Origin: Arthrobacter echini
GTDB taxonomy: Bacteria > Actinomycetota > Actinomycetes > Actinomycetales > Micrococcaceae
NCBI RefSeq assembly: GCF_004803505.1
Contig: NZ_SSWH01000006.1
Location: 142,150 to 206,149 of the forward strand
Reading direction: 5' to 3'
Length of the DNA stretch: 64,000 nucleotides
Part shown: positions 27,290-37,430 of the stretch, piece after piece
Numbering within the stretch: position 1 is the stretch's first letter
Layout: each line of letters starts with the position of its first letter
The notes under the pieces: generated by a model
Database searches by the model: none
Told to the model about the DNA's origin: nothing
The model's input: only the letters and a program-made list of their open reading frames with translations
Made by a program: the position numbers and the translations under genes

Positions 27290-28663
27290 TCAGCACTCAA
27301 TGACGTTCACGGCGAGGCCACCCCTGGAGGTCTCCTTGTACTTGGACTTCATATCGGCTCCGGTCTCCCTCATGGTCTTGATCGCCTTGTCCAGAGACAC
27401 CTTATGACTACCGTCGCCATGAAGGGCCAGCCGCGCCGCATTGATCGCCTTCACGCTCGCGATCGCATTGCGCTCGATGCACGGGATCTGTACCAGACCG
27501 CCGACGGGATCGCAGGTCAGGCCCAGATTGTGTTCGATGCCCACCTCTGCGGCGTTCTCGACCTGCGCCGGTGTTCCGCCGATCACCTCGCACAGGCCGG
27601 CAGCGGCCATGGAGCAGGCCGAACCCACCTCACCCTGGCAGCCCACCTCCGCTCCGGAGATCGAGGCGTTGAGCTTGAACAGGATGCCCACCGCGGCAGC
27701 CGTGAGCAGGAACCGGACCACGCCGTCGTCGTCGGCACCCGGAACGAACTTCGTGTAGTAGTGCAGCACCGCCGGGATGATCCCCGCCGCGCCGTTGGTC
27801 GGTGCGGTGACGATCCGCCCGCCCGCCGCGTTCTCCTCGTTCACGGCGAGCGCGAACAGGTTCACCCACTCCATGGCGCGCAGCGGATCACTGATCTCGA
27901 GGTCCGCACTCAGGGTCCGGAACAACGACGGCGCCCGGCGTTTGACCTTCAGGCCTCCCGGAAGAATTCCCTCGGCGGCGCACCCGTTGTCCACGCACTC
28001 GCGCATCACGGCCCAGAGGCCGAGCAGTTGCTCGCGCAACTCGGCCTCGGTCCGCCATACGCGTTCGTTGGCGAGCATCACTTCCGGAATGGTCATCCCC
28101 TCACGCTCGCACATCTCCAGGAGTTCATCGGCGGACGTGAAGGGGTAGGGCAGGACGGTCGAATCGGCCACCACGCGATCGGCCGCATCTGCGTCGCCGT
28201 CCACGACGAAGCCACCACCGATCGAGTAGTAGCTGCGTTCTCTGAGGACGTCGCCCGCGTGGTCCAGGGCGCGGAAGGTCATCCCGTTGGGATGGGCCGG
28301 CAGTGCCTGGCGCCGGTGCAGCACCACGTCCTCGTCCCAGTTGAAGTCCACGCGCCGTGTGCCGCCCACCCACAGTTCGGCGTCGAGGGCAGCGGCGGCC
28401 ACGAGGTCATCGGCAGCCGCCGTGTCCACGGTCTCGGGATCGAGTCCCTTGAAGCCGAGCACCACCGCCTTGTCGGAGCCATGACCCCGACCGGTGGCGC
28501 CCAGCGAGCCGAACAGCTCGGCCTGGACCCGCGTGGTGGAAGCCAGGACCCCGTCCTCCTCGAGACCATCCGCGAACAGCTTCGCTGCACGCATGGGTCC
28601 CACGGTGTGCGAGGAGGACGGCCCGATACCGACGGAGAAGAGGTCGAGGACGCTCAGTGCCAT
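27290..28663 (-). CDS. sdaA: L-serine dehydratase, iron-sulfur type, single chain
   Basis: 457 residues, converting serine to pyruvate and ammonia. Both halves of the [4Fe-4S] enzyme are in one chain: the N-terminal part with [16 protein letters not shown] and the C-terminal part with [30 protein letters not shown] and [20 protein letters not shown], whose cysteines would hold the cluster. The chain ends in a cysteine, as seen in other members where the tail reaches the cluster. ATG 28663 abuts the soxG stop. In this operon it drains serine made by GlyA from sarcosine carbon into pyruvate. Confidence 0.92.
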   Translation of the reverse strand: MALSVLDLFSVGIGPSSSHTVGPMRAAKLFADGLEEDGVLASTTRVQAELFGSLGATGRGHGSDKAVVLGFKGLDPETVDTAAADDLVAAAALDAELWVGGTRRVDFNWDEDVVLHRRQALPAHPNGMTFRALDHAGDVLRERSYYSIGGGFVVDGDADAADRVVADSTVLPYPFTSADELLEMCEREGMTIPEVMLANERVWRTEAELREQLLGLWAVMRECVDNGCAAEGILPGGLKVKRRAPSLFRTLSADLEISDPLRAMEWVNLFALAVNEENAAGGRIVTAPTNGAAGIIPAVLHYYTKFVPGADDDGVVRFLLTAAAVGILFKLNASISGAEVGCQGEVGSACSMAAAGLCEVIGGTPAQVENAAEVGIEHNLGLTCDPVGGLVQIPCIERNAIASVKAINAARLALHGDGSHKVSLDKAIKTMRETGADMKSKYKETSRGGLAVNVIEC

Positions 28664-29299
28664 TCAGGGAACCTCGGGTGAGGCGTACTCGCGCATCGCG
28701 TCCAGGAGCCAGCGGCCCAGAAAGTCCGCGAACGAGGCCCGCGGGAAGATGCGGTAACTCTCCTCGCCCGTCTTCCACAGGATCACCGGGATCTGGCCGA
28801 TCTCGGTGGAGAACGCCGTTCCGACGCCGAAGACCCGGGGGTGAAGATCGAGCGAACACCCCTTCTCCAGAACGGCCCGGGCCCGGGACCCCGTCAGTTC
28901 GAAGGTGGTGCGGTTGGCGGAGAGATCCACCACCTGACCCTCTCCGTCCCCGAGGGCGTCCAGCAGCGACCGGATCAGATCCCCGCCGAGGGCCTCGTGG
29001 GCTTCCATGGGCGCGACGACCAGAAATTCGGTGGGACCGAGCCAGAGTACCGACGTGCCCTCGTTCCCGCTGACACCACCCGAACCCTCGGGAAGGCCCC
29101 CGGTCACGGCAGCGATACGCTCACCGACCTCCGTGCCGCGCTTCACCCGCAGCCCGACCATGGTCAGGAAGGGCTCCTCGCGGAGTTCGGCGACACCGGC
29201 GACGGAGCCGGCCTCGAATGCCTCCGCGAGCGGGGCGGCCGGGCTGGTTCTGCGGGAGAGATCGTTGTCCTGTGTTGCGTGAGCTGTTGTCCTAGCCAT
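28664..29299 (-). CDS. soxG: Sarcosine oxidase gamma subunit
   Basis: 211 residues, the smallest folate-fold subunit of heterotetrameric sarcosine oxidase. It shows the SoxG pattern [34 protein letters not shown] and the C-terminal [24 protein letters not shown] 29299 overlaps the end of soxA by eight bases. It is followed without gap by sdaA. Confidence 0.9.
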   Translation of the reverse strand: MARTTAHATQDNDLSRRTSPAAPLAEAFEAGSVAGVAELREEPFLTMVGLRVKRGTEVGERIAAVTGGLPEGSGGVSGNEGTSVLWLGPTEFLVVAPMEAHEALGGDLIRSLLDALGDGEGQVVDLSANRTTFELTGSRARAVLEKGCSLDLHPRVFGVGTAFSTEIGQIPVILWKTGEESYRIFPRASFADFLGRWLLDAMREYASPEVP

Positions 29300-32234
29300 C
29301 TTTGCGGGTCCCTTCGGGGTCGAATAGCACGGTTTCTGCGACGACGACGTCGACGATCCGGTCGCCGGTCACAGCAGTCATGGTCTCGCCGATGCGCTCG
29401 CGACCGTTCTTGATGAGCGCCAGGGCGAAGGACCGGCCCAGCGCGGCACTGTGGTAGCTGGAGGTGACGAACCCCTCCATCTCGACCTTGCCCTCGATGG
29501 GGTCGATGGATCGGTCCTTCTCCACGAGCTGGGATCCCTCCGGCAACCGGTAGCTGCCGTCGACCGGCAGTACGCTCACCAGATGCTTGCGGTCCGCCCG
29601 CTGGGCATCCGCGCGGGCGTAGGAGCGCTTGCCGACGAAGGACTTGACCTTGGAGACCACCCATTCCATGCCCGCGTCCTGCGGGGTGACGGTTCCGTCG
29701 GTGTCCTGGCCGACGATCGGGTAGCCCTTCTCGGCGCGCAGCACGTGCATGGTCTCCGTACCGTACGGCGTGATGCCGAACTCGGCGCCGGCCGCGGCGA
29801 CCGACTCCCAGGTGTTCAGCCCGTACCAGGACGGCACGTTGATCTCGTACGCCAGCTCACCGGAGAAGGAGATGCGGCAGACCCTCGCCCGGACGCCCGA
29901 GGCGAGTGTGGTCTCGCGGAACGTCATGAACGGGAAGGCCTCCGCTTCGAGCCCGCCGTCCTCCGCGAGCTCCGGGGCCACCTTCTCGAGCACCGCCCGC
30001 GATTTCGGCCCGACGACGGCGATGGTGGTCCACTGTTCGGTCACCGACGTGCACTGCACGTCCAGGTCCGGCCACTCGGTCTGGAGCCATTCCTCGAGCC
30101 AGTCGAGAATCCTCGCCGCTCCTCCGGTGGTCGTGGTCATGAAGTAGCGGTCCTCGTCGAGGCGCAGTGTCACGCCGTCGTCGAGGATCATGCCGTCCGC
30201 CATGCACATCACGCCGTAGCGGGCCGAGCCGGGCTTGAGCTTCTTGAACGCGTTGGTGTAGATCCGGTTGAGGAACTCGCCGGCGTCCTTGCCCCGGATC
30301 TCGATCTTGCCCAGCGTGGTCGCGTCCATGAACCCCACGGAGTCGCGGGTGGCGGCGCATTCGCGCAGCACTGCCGCGTCCATGTCCTCGCCGTCCTGCG
30401 GGTAGTACCAGGGACGCTTCCACTGTCCGACGTCCTCGAACAGGGCGCCGTGGGCCTCGTGCCACGGCTGGATGGACGTCTTGCGGGCAGGGTCGAACAA
30501 CTCGCCGCGCTGGCGACCTGCGAGCGCCGCAAAGGCCACGGGAGTGAACGGCGCACGATAGGTGGTCGTCCCGATGTCACCGATGCCCCGCGAAGCCTCT
30601 CCTGCCGTGCGGAGCGCTGCGGCGATGACGCCGATCGCGTTCACGCCGGAGGTCTTGCCCTGGTCGTTCGCCGTGCTGATCGAGGTGTAGCGCTTGATGT
30701 GCTCCACGGACCGCATCCCGGCCCCGGTCGAACGCAGCACGTCGGCCACGGTCTGGTCGCGCTGGAAGTCGACGAAGTGCTGGTACCACTCGTCGGGCGT
30801 CCCGGTCTGACCGGGGACCAGCCAGAGCTGACGCGTCGGCGCCGCCGGCTCGGGTTCGGGCAGCTCCCCGGGCTGTTCCGCATCACTGAAACCGACGGCG
30901 ATGGCTGCGGCCGTCCCTGCAGAACGGCCCTCGACGAGGCAGTCCTCGAGTGCGAAGCTGCCCCGGCCGGAACCGACGGACTGCTGGTCGGGGACCACGG
31001 TGCTCGGCACGAAGGCCGCCAGCTCGTCGTCCCAGCGCAGTTTGCCCTGGCGCTGGGAATGCAGGTGCACCACGGGGCTCCAGCCGCCGGAGACGGCCAG
31101 CAGATCACAGGGGATCTCCTCGCTGCTGTCCGTGAGCTCGCCGTGGTCGTTGATGCCGCGGACCGTGACACCTGCAAGTGCCCCGTCGTCGTCGGCGGTG
31201 GTGTCGGCCACCGCGCTGCTGCTCATGACCCGCGTGCCTGCTGCTGCCGCATCCTGGGCCACGGCCGAGAGTTCGGGGCGGGCGTCGACGACGGCGGCCA
31301 CCTCGATGCCTGCGGCCCGGAGATCGGCCACGAGCGCGTAGGCGCTGTCGTTGGTGGTGCTGACGACGACCTGCCGGCCCGCCGCGACGGCGTACCGGTT
31401 GAGATAGGTGCGGACCGCGGAGGCCAGCATGATGCCCGGGCGATCGTTGTTCTCGAACACCAGCGGGCGCTCGTGGGCGCCGGGCGCAAGGATGACCTGC
31501 AGGGCGCGGATGTGCCAGATGCGCTGCCTGGACACACCGGGCGCGGCAGGGCTGGAGAGGTGATCGGTGCGGTTCTGGACGGCGATCACGTAGTTGGCGT
31601 CGTAGGCTCCGAAGGCTGTGGTGCGATTGAGCACCGTGGACTCCTCGCCGGAGACCAGTTCGGCCTCGACGTCGTTCACCCACTCCAGCGCCGGTTTGCC
31701 CTCGATGGTCTCGGTCAGTTCGGGTGCGGTGGAACCCGAGAGGAGGGACCCGCCCAGTTCCGCCTGGTCGTCGAGCAGCATGACGCGCGCACCCGAGCGC
31801 ATGGCCTCCCGTGCTGCCATGAGCCCTGCCGGCCCGCCGCCGATGACCAGGATGTCCGTGTGGACGTACTTCTTGTCGTACTCGGCGCGGTCCTCCTCCG
31901 GGTCCAGGCGCCCGCGGCCGTTCAGCAGGTCCACCTTGAGGTTGTCCACGAGGGTGACCATGGTCGCCGGGAGCATGGATTCCGCGACATCACCGGGGAA
32001 ACGCGGTGAGACACGCACCAGGGCGTTGGGCTCCTCCACACCGGCTGAGAGGATACCGCGTGGCCTGTTCTCGTAGAGCGACCTGCCTGCGACGTTCCTG
32101 CCGTTGGCCAGCATCGCCGAGGTGAGGGTGTCCCCGGGATGACCGGTGAGTTCCTCGCCGTCGACCGTGAAGCGCCAGGAGATGGTGCGATCGATGCGTC
32201 CGCCGTCGGCGAGACGCGAGTTCTGCGACGTCAT
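29292..32234 (-). CDS. soxA: Sarcosine oxidase alpha subunit
   Basis: 980 residues, the large subunit that binds NAD and tetrahydrofolate and passes the sarcosine methyl group to folate as 5,10-methylene-tetrahydrofolate. An N-terminal 2Fe-2S-ferredoxin-like fold (around [19 protein letters not shown]) is followed by the NAD motif [13 protein letters not shown] from residue 131. The C-terminal third is a GcvT-like folate domain with [18 protein letters not shown] and [15 protein letters not shown] 32234 overlaps the soxD stop (ATGA). Length matches known SoxA proteins. Confidence 0.95.
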   Translation of the reverse strand: MTSQNSRLADGGRIDRTISWRFTVDGEELTGHPGDTLTSAMLANGRNVAGRSLYENRPRGILSAGVEEPNALVRVSPRFPGDVAESMLPATMVTLVDNLKVDLLNGRGRLDPEEDRAEYDKKYVHTDILVIGGGPAGLMAAREAMRSGARVMLLDDQAELGGSLLSGSTAPELTETIEGKPALEWVNDVEAELVSGEESTVLNRTTAFGAYDANYVIAVQNRTDHLSSPAAPGVSRQRIWHIRALQVILAPGAHERPLVFENNDRPGIMLASAVRTYLNRYAVAAGRQVVVSTTNDSAYALVADLRAAGIEVAAVVDARPELSAVAQDAAAAGTRVMSSSAVADTTADDDGALAGVTVRGINDHGELTDSSEEIPCDLLAVSGGWSPVVHLHSQRQGKLRWDDELAAFVPSTVVPDQQSVGSGRGSFALEDCLVEGRSAGTAAAIAVGFSDAEQPGELPEPEPAAPTRQLWLVPGQTGTPDEWYQHFVDFQRDQTVADVLRSTGAGMRSVEHIKRYTSISTANDQGKTSGVNAIGVIAAALRTAGEASRGIGDIGTTTYRAPFTPVAFAALAGRQRGELFDPARKTSIQPWHEAHGALFEDVGQWKRPWYYPQDGEDMDAAVLRECAATRDSVGFMDATTLGKIEIRGKDAGEFLNRIYTNAFKKLKPGSARYGVMCMADGMILDDGVTLRLDEDRYFMTTTTGGAARILDWLEEWLQTEWPDLDVQCTSVTEQWTTIAVVGPKSRAVLEKVAPELAEDGGLEAEAFPFMTFRETTLASGVRARVCRISFSGELAYEINVPSWYGLNTWESVAAAGAEFGITPYGTETMHVLRAEKGYPIVGQDTDGTVTPQDAGMEWVVSKVKSFVGKRSYARADAQRADRKHLVSVLPVDGSYRLPEGSQLVEKDRSIDPIEGKVEMEGFVTSSYHSAALGRSFALALIKNGRERIGETMTAVTGDRIVDVVVAETVLFDPEGTRKDG

Positions 32235-32644
32235 TTCGTTGCTCCCTTCGGTGCGGTGGAGGCGTCGACCGGACCGAGGTCGGTACCCGAGATACTCGGG
32301 CCCGAGGACCCGGTGGTGGTGCTGTCGGCTGCCACGCTGGCCGTGCCGTACTCGTCATCCGGGTCGGGATCGACCGTCGGCTGGGGTGCACCCATCGGGT
32401 ACACCGCCTGGATGTCGTAGGTGACGGTGTCGCGAAGCATGTTGAACCACTGGCGGCAGCCTGTGCTGTGCAGCCAGCGCTCCGCGAACGAGCCCCTGGT
32501 GTTGTCGCGGTAGAACAGGAACTCGGCCCATTCTCGGTCGGTCAGCTCGTCCGGGTTCTCCGGGTAGGGCACGTGGGCCTGTCCACCGTAGTGGAACTCG
32601 GTCTCGTCACGGGCGCCACAGTTGGGGCAGGAAATCAGCAGCAT
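32231..32644 (-). CDS. soxD: Sarcosine oxidase delta subunit
   Basis: 137 residues. The zinc ligands described for the delta subunit fall at the expected residues: Cys6 and Cys9 (CPNCG), His59 and Cys63 (HSTGC). The core ends near residue 95; the remaining 40 residues are a serine/threonine/proline/aspartate-rich tail longer than in many homologues. It lies 36 bases after soxB and overlaps soxA. Confidence 0.93.
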   Translation of the reverse strand: MLLISCPNCGARDETEFHYGGQAHVPYPENPDELTDREWAEFLFYRDNTRGSFAERWLHSTGCRQWFNMLRDTVTYDIQAVYPMGAPQPTVDPDPDDEYGTASVAADSTTTGSSGPSISGTDLGPVDASTAPKGATK

Positions 32645-32680
32645 GTGCTTCTTCTTTCTGGGTGCAGCGGTCGCTGGGGG

Positions 32681-33898
32681 CTAGTGGGCCACGGCGGCGG
32701 CGCCGTGTTCGTCGATCAGGGCGCCGGTCTCGAAGCGTTCCAGCGCGAACGGCGCGTTGAGCTCGTGCGGTGTCCCGGTGGCGATGGTGTGGGCGAACGT
32801 GTAGCCCGCGGACGGGGTGCCCTTGAAGCCACCCGTACCCCAGCCACAGTTCACGAACATGTTCTCCACCGGGGTGGTTCCCACGATCGGCGACGCATCC
32901 AGGGTGGTGTCCACGACGCCGCCCCAGGTCCGGAGCACGTGTGCCCGGGCGAAGATGGGGAACAGCTCGACGGCGGCCGCCATCTGGTGCTCGATCACGT
33001 GGAAGGAACCACGCTGGCCGTAGCCGTTGTAGGCATCCACGCCGGCGCCCATGACGAGCTCGCCCTTGTGGGCCTGGGACACGTAGACGTGCACGTGGTT
33101 GGACATGACCACGGTGGGGTGCACCGGCTCGTGCAGTTCCGAGACCAGGGCCTGGAGGGGGTGGGACTGGATGGGGAGCCGGAAGCCCGCCATCTCCGCC
33201 AGCACCGAGCTGTGGCCGGCCGCGCAGAGTCCCACCTTCTCGGTGTTGATGGTCCCGCGATTGGTCCTGACGCCGGTCACCCTGTTGCCGTCCTTGACGA
33301 AGCCGGTGACCTCGCAGTTCTGGATGATGTCGACGCCCATTTCGTCGCACTTGCGCGCGAAGGCCCAGGCAACGTGGTCATGCTTGGCGATACCGGCACG
33401 GGGCTGGTACGTGGCGCCCATGACCGGGTACCTGATGTTGTCGCTGATGTTCAGGATGGGACACAGTTCCTTGACCTGCTCCGGATCCAGCCATTCGGCG
33501 TCGACCCCGTTGAGCTGGTTCGCGCCCACCCGGCGCATGCTCTCCCGCACGTCGCCGAGGGTGTGTGCCAGGTTCATGACACCGCGCTGGCTGAAGAGGA
33601 AGTCGTACTCCAGCTCCTCGGGCAGGGCCTCCCAGAGCTTCAGCGAATGCTCGTACATCGCGGCACTTTCGTCCCACAGGTAGTTCGAGCGGATGATCGT
33701 GGTGTTGCGCGCCATGTTCCCGCCGGCGAGCCAGCCCTTCTCCAGGACGGCGATGTTCGTCATCCCGTGGTTCTTCGCCAGGAAGTACGCGGTGGCCAGG
33801 CCATGACCGCCACCACCGACGATGATCGCATCGTAGGAGGGCTTGGGGTCCGGGTTGTGCCAGAGGAAGTCCGGGTGCTCCGGAAGCTTGTCGGCCAT
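32681..33898 (-). CDS. soxB: Sarcosine oxidase beta subunit
   Basis: 405 residues, the catalytic subunit that oxidises sarcosine to glycine. The FAD motif [18 protein letters not shown] begins at 24, and His173 in [10 protein letters not shown] is the position that carries covalent FMN in studied heterotetrameric enzymes. [19 protein letters not shown] and the final [13 protein letters not shown] region are typical. ATG 33898 is four bases after the glyA stop; a longer upstream frame lies inside glyA and is rejected. Confidence 0.95.
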   Translation of the reverse strand: MADKLPEHPDFLWHNPDPKPSYDAIIVGGGGHGLATAYFLAKNHGMTNIAVLEKGWLAGGNMARNTTIIRSNYLWDESAAMYEHSLKLWEALPEELEYDFLFSQRGVMNLAHTLGDVRESMRRVGANQLNGVDAEWLDPEQVKELCPILNISDNIRYPVMGATYQPRAGIAKHDHVAWAFARKCDEMGVDIIQNCEVTGFVKDGNRVTGVRTNRGTINTEKVGLCAAGHSSVLAEMAGFRLPIQSHPLQALVSELHEPVHPTVVMSNHVHVYVSQAHKGELVMGAGVDAYNGYGQRGSFHVIEHQMAAAVELFPIFARAHVLRTWGGVVDTTLDASPIVGTTPVENMFVNCGWGTGGFKGTPSAGYTFAHTIATGTPHELNAPFALERFETGALIDEHGAAAVAH

Positions 33899-33902
33899 GG
33901 TC

Positions 33903-35318
33903 TTAGGCTCCGATCGGTGTTGAGAGTGGCGCGAGGTCGGGGTACAGCGGGTGTTCCTGGGCCAGGGCGAGGACACGGTCCCGCAGGTCGTCGAGGACGG
34001 CGGCGTCGGCCGGTCCCTGCTGCGTTCCGGCCACGAGGGTCAGGGCGATGATGTCCGCGACCTCCGCGAAGGCCTCCGTGCCGAAACCGCGCGTCGCGAG
34101 GGCCGGCGTGCCGATGCGCAGGCCCGAGGTGACCATCGGCGGACGCGGGTCGAACGGAACCGCGTTGCGGTTCACGGTGATGTCGATCGAGGCGAGTAGA
34201 TCCTCTCCCTGCTGCCCGTCCAGCTCGGAGTTCCGCAGGTCCACGAGCACCAGGTGCACGTCGGTGCCTCCGGTCAGGACACTGATACCGCGCTCGGCGA
34301 CGTCCTCGCGCCCCAGCCGTTCGGCCAGGATGCGCGCTCCTTCGAGGGTGCGCTCCTGCCGCTCCCGGAACTCGTCGGTCGCAGCGATCCTGAAGGCGAC
34401 GGCCTTGCCCGCTATGACGTGCTCCAGCGGTCCGCCCTGCTGGCCCGGGAAAACGGCGGAGTTGATCTTCTTCGCGATGTCGGCGTCGTTGGACAGGATG
34501 ATCCCGCCGCGTGGACCTGCGAGCGTCTTGTGCGTCGTCGAGGTCACCACGTGGGCGTGCGGCATCGGCGAGGGGTGCAGTCCGGCGGCGACGAGACCCG
34601 CGAAGTGTGCCATGTCCACCATGAGATAGGCACCGACCAGATCCGCGATGCGCCGGAACTCCGCGAAGTCCAGCCGGCGGGGATAGGCGGACCACCCGGC
34701 GATGATCAGCTTCGGCTGGTGCTCCAGTGCCAGCCGCTCGACCTCTGCCATGTCGACGAGATACGACTCCGGGTCCACCCCGTACGCGGCGACATCGTAG
34801 AGTCGGCCCGAGAAATTGATCTTCATGCCGTGGGTCAGGTGACCGCCGTGGGCCAGGTTGAGGCCGAGGATGGTGTCACCCGGCCTGATCAGAGCGTGCA
34901 TCACGGAGGCGTTGGCCTGTGCCCCGGAGTGGGGCTGGACGTTGGCGAAGCCGGCACCGAAGAGATCCTTCACCCGGTCTATGGCCAGTTGCTCGATGAC
35001 GTCGACGTGCTCGCAGCCGCCGTAGTACCGGCGTCCGGGGTAGCCCTCCGCGTACTTGTTCGTCAGGACCGATCCCTGGGCCTGCATGATCGCCTGCGCC
35101 GTGTGGTTCTCCGAGGCGATCATCTCGAGCCCCTCGCGCTGGCGGCCGAGCTCCGCGTCGATGCGTTCGGCGACCTCGGGGTCCAGCCGGGCGAGATCGG
35201 CAGTCAACGAGGCCGAGGCGATCTGCTCATGGGCGCCCTGCGACGCCGCTGCCCTGTCTGCCTCCGTCGTTCCGGGGCCGTCAGTGTGGTCCATTGTTCT
35301 CTGCGTCATCGAGCGCAC
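33903..35318 (-). CDS. glyA: Serine hydroxymethyltransferase of the sarcosine operon
   Basis: 471 residues. Glycine plus methylene-tetrahydrofolate to serine. Pyridoxal-phosphate Lys264 lies in [13 protein letters not shown], and [17 protein letters not shown] is the folate/active-site region. Start GTG 35318 has AAAGGAC upstream at good spacing; ATG 35309 is the alternative. The N-terminus is about 35 residues longer than in E. coli GlyA and alanine/serine-rich. As first gene of the glyA-soxBDAG-sdaA-purU unit it is probably a dedicated copy rather than the housekeeping enzyme. Confidence 0.94.
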   Translation of the reverse strand: MRSMTQRTMDHTDGPGTTEADRAAASQGAHEQIASASLTADLARLDPEVAERIDAELGRQREGLEMIASENHTAQAIMQAQGSVLTNKYAEGYPGRRYYGGCEHVDVIEQLAIDRVKDLFGAGFANVQPHSGAQANASVMHALIRPGDTILGLNLAHGGHLTHGMKINFSGRLYDVAAYGVDPESYLVDMAEVERLALEHQPKLIIAGWSAYPRRLDFAEFRRIADLVGAYLMVDMAHFAGLVAAGLHPSPMPHAHVVTSTTHKTLAGPRGGIILSNDADIAKKINSAVFPGQQGGPLEHVIAGKAVAFRIAATDEFRERQERTLEGARILAERLGREDVAERGISVLTGGTDVHLVLVDLRNSELDGQQGEDLLASIDITVNRNAVPFDPRPPMVTSGLRIGTPALATRGFGTEAFAEVADIIALTLVAGTQQGPADAAVLDDLRDRVLALAQEHPLYPDLAPLSTPIGA

Positions 35319-35334
35319 CTGTCCTTTCCGTCGA

Positions 35335-35352
35335 CAACTGATATATCAGTTG
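35335..35352. promoter_or_regulatory. 18-base perfect palindrome at the glyA-sox start site, probable GntR-type operator
   Basis: CAACTGATATATCAGTTG reads the same on both strands and begins six bases after the predicted -10 of glyA, so it covers the transcription start. The TGATATATCA core is common among operators of GntR/FCD regulators, and a GntR/FCD gene lies in the same block at 39816. The pairing is inferred. Confidence 0.65.
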
Positions 35353-35358
35353 CGATTC

Positions 35359-35387
35359 ACTGTAGGGCGGAAGTCCCGCTTCGTCAA
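35359..35387 (-). promoter_or_regulatory. Promoter of the glyA-sox operon
   Basis: TTGACG (35387-35382) and TACAGT (35364-35359) on the minus strand, spacer 17 bases, upstream of the palindrome and the glyA ribosome binding site. Confidence 0.68.
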
Positions 35388-35463
35388 CGGATCTCCTGCG
35401 AACTGCCCGACCGCCACCTCGGAGCAGAGCGGAAGCGTTCGTGCGAGATCCGGCAGTTGCCCC

Positions 35464-35491
35464 TTGACTGTGATCCCCACCACTGTACGAT
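35464..35491 (+). promoter_or_regulatory. Promoter of the BCCT transporter gene
   Basis: TTGACT (35464-35469) and TACGAT (35486-35491), spacer 16 bases. The operator at 35504 begins near the expected transcription start. Confidence 0.68.
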
Positions 35492-35503
35492 CTGTGAAAC
35501 AAC

Positions 35504-35520
35504 GTTGCAATAGCCGCAAC
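35504..35520. promoter_or_regulatory. Operator GTTGC-N7-GCAAC (BCCT transporter)
   Basis: GTTGC and GCAAC arms separated by seven bases, about six bases after the predicted start site of the BCCT gene. Same geometry as the sites at 26226 and 38329. The arms are conserved while the seven middle bases differ, as expected for a protein-bound palindrome. Confidence 0.75.
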
Positions 35521-35605
35521 ATCCGACCCGCGTCGATCCCGGTTCTGATCGAGCGCAATCTCCGCAGCCGACGACGTGCGGCCGCCCAATGAAAGGGATG
35601 CTGGC

Positions 35606-37375
35606 ATGTCCATCCATGACCGATCGGATTCCGCCCGAGCGGCGACGCCGAACAATGGTGCTGCCACCGGCGGCAGCACGTCGATGTCGACGAAGGCCGA
35701 GCAAGGCGACGGCGCGAGGCCACCGCGCACGGTCGATCTGCCGCGCTTCCGCGGGCGTCTGATCCCCCCGGTCGACCGGGCGATCATCAAGATCCTTCCT
35801 CCCCTGCTCATCATCGGTCTCGTCATCGCCGTGACCGTCAATCCTGATGGAGCCGCGAATGTGATCAGCGAGCTGCGCACCTTCGTCACCTCCGGATTCA
35901 CCTGGCTGTTCGTCATCTACTCGCTCATCGCCCTCGCCGTGTGTGCCTGGCTGGCCTTCAGCCGCGTCGGCAAGGTCCGGCTCGGCGGACCCCGGGCCAA
36001 GCCGGAGCACGGTAATTTCGCCTGGTACTCCATGCTGTTCGCCTGTGGTCAGGGCATCGGCCTGATCTTCTGGTCCGTGGCGGAGCCGATCATGTTGCGG
36101 GACGAGAGCCCGGTCATCGCTCCGCAGGCCGATGCGTCGGGAGGCGGGATCGTCTGGTCCTACTTCCACTGGGGCCTCACGGCCTGGGCCATGTACTGCG
36201 TCGTGGCCGTGTGCCTGGCGTATTCACACCACAACCTGGGGAAGACCCTGACCTTCAGGGAAGCCACGGTGGACATCCTGCCGAAGAAGACCCAGCGCGG
36301 CGCCGGCGTGATCGTCGAGCTGCTCGCGATCATCGCGACGGTGCTGGGGCTGGCGACGTCGTTCGGCTTCGCCGCCCTGCAGTTCACCTCCGGCCTGTCG
36401 TCCTTCACCGGCCTCGCAGCCGGTCCCGGGCTGTGGATCGCCGTCATCGTCGGCCTGGGAGGCCTGACGGCCATCTCCGCCTTCCTCGGTGTCAACAAGG
36501 GAATGAAGCGGATCAGTGAGGCGAATTCCATCCTGAGCATCGTCCTGATGGCTGCCGTCTTCGTCTTCGGACCGACCATCTACATCATCTCCAACATCTC
36601 GGAGACCTTCGGCTCGTTCTTCTACAACTTCATCCCGATGAGCTTCTGGACGGACGCGCCCGCATCGGCAGCTCCGATCGAGAGCTGGCAGGACAGCTGG
36701 AACGGCTGGTGGACGGTCTTCATCTGGTGCTGGGTCATCGCCTTCTCGCCCTTCGTCGCCGGCTTCATCGCCCGGATCTCGCGCGGCAGGACCATCCGTG
36801 AATTCGTGATCGGGGTGACCGTCATCCCTTCGCTGATCGTCATGATCTGGATCGGGATCCTCGGCTCGGCCGCCGTCTACTACGACGACCAGACGAACCG
36901 CTCCATCTCGGAGGACGTCGCCGCCGATACCTCGAGCGGATTGTTCGCGATGCTCGGCATGGTCCCCGTCGTCGGCGGCCTGCTCCTGGTCGTCGCGACC
37001 ATCCTGGTGGCGACCTACTACGTCACGAGCCTCGATTCCGGCACCTATGCACTGGCGGAATTCGTCTCCGCCCCGAACAAGTCGGGCCCCTGGTTCAGGG
37101 TCATCCTGGTCGCCAGTATCGCCGCCGTGGCCCTGATCCTGCTCTCCATCGGCGGGACGGCCGTGGTGGACACGGTGCAGACCGGTACCATCATCGGCGC
37201 CTTCCCCTTCTCCTTCGTCATCCTGCTCATGATCGCCAATCTCATCCGGCGGCTACGCAAGCGCAACAAGGAGGTCAAGAGGCTCGAGAAGGAGGTCAAC
37301 GACCCCGCGTACCGCCCGGAGGACGACCAGCTCGACGCCGACGGCCTGCCGGTGGCGCACCGCACGGAGCACTAG
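35606..37375 (+). CDS. BCCT-family transporter (betaine/carnitine/choline type)
   Basis: 589 residues, twelve helices plus polar tails of about 55 and 40 residues. The BCCT signature is seen in GWWTVFIWCWVIAFSPFVAG followed by ISRGRTIREF, and FFYNFIPMSFW precedes it. Relatives import quaternary amines; next to creatininase and creatinase this one may carry creatine, creatinine, betaine or sarcosine. ATG 35606 has AAAGGGAT upstream; an earlier ATG at 35576 is less favoured. It is divergent from glyA-sox and carries its own operator. Confidence 0.88.
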   Translation: MSIHDRSDSARAATPNNGAATGGSTSMSTKAEQGDGARPPRTVDLPRFRGRLIPPVDRAIIKILPPLLIIGLVIAVTVNPDGAANVISELRTFVTSGFTWLFVIYSLIALAVCAWLAFSRVGKVRLGGPRAKPEHGNFAWYSMLFACGQGIGLIFWSVAEPIMLRDESPVIAPQADASGGGIVWSYFHWGLTAWAMYCVVAVCLAYSHHNLGKTLTFREATVDILPKKTQRGAGVIVELLAIIATVLGLATSFGFAALQFTSGLSSFTGLAAGPGLWIAVIVGLGGLTAISAFLGVNKGMKRISEANSILSIVLMAAVFVFGPTIYIISNISETFGSFFYNFIPMSFWTDAPASAAPIESWQDSWNGWWTVFIWCWVIAFSPFVAGFIARISRGRTIREFVIGVTVIPSLIVMIWIGILGSAAVYYDDQTNRSISEDVAADTSSGLFAMLGMVPVVGGLLLVVATILVATYYVTSLDSGTYALAEFVSAPNKSGPWFRVILVASIAAVALILLSIGGTAVVDTVQTGTIIGAFPFSFVILLMIANLIRRLRKRNKEVKRLEKEVNDPAYRPEDDQLDADGLPVAHRTEH

Positions 37376-37386
37376 CTGCACTCAGC

Positions 37387-37413
37387 GCGCAGCGCCGTAC
37401 CGCGGCGCTGCGC
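37387..37413 (+). promoter_or_regulatory. GC hairpin between BCCT gene and creatininase
   Basis: GCGCAGCGCCG (37387-37397) pairs with CGGCGCTGCGC (37403-37413), an 11-bp perfect stem with a 5-base loop and no T-run. It sits 12 bases after the transporter stop and 17 before the creatininase ATG, so it may be a weak terminator, an RNA-processing stop or a translation modulator. Confidence 0.5.
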
Positions 37414-37430
37414 ACCCCACCCACAGCCCC

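Noticed and set aside
29451..32009. An 852-codon open frame on the plus strand through soxA, and similar long frames opposite glyA, soxB, menD and uvrA-like genes
   Set aside because: These are mirror frames of GC-rich genes: rich in arginine, glycine, histidine and alanine, without domains or ribosome sites, fully inside well-supported genes.
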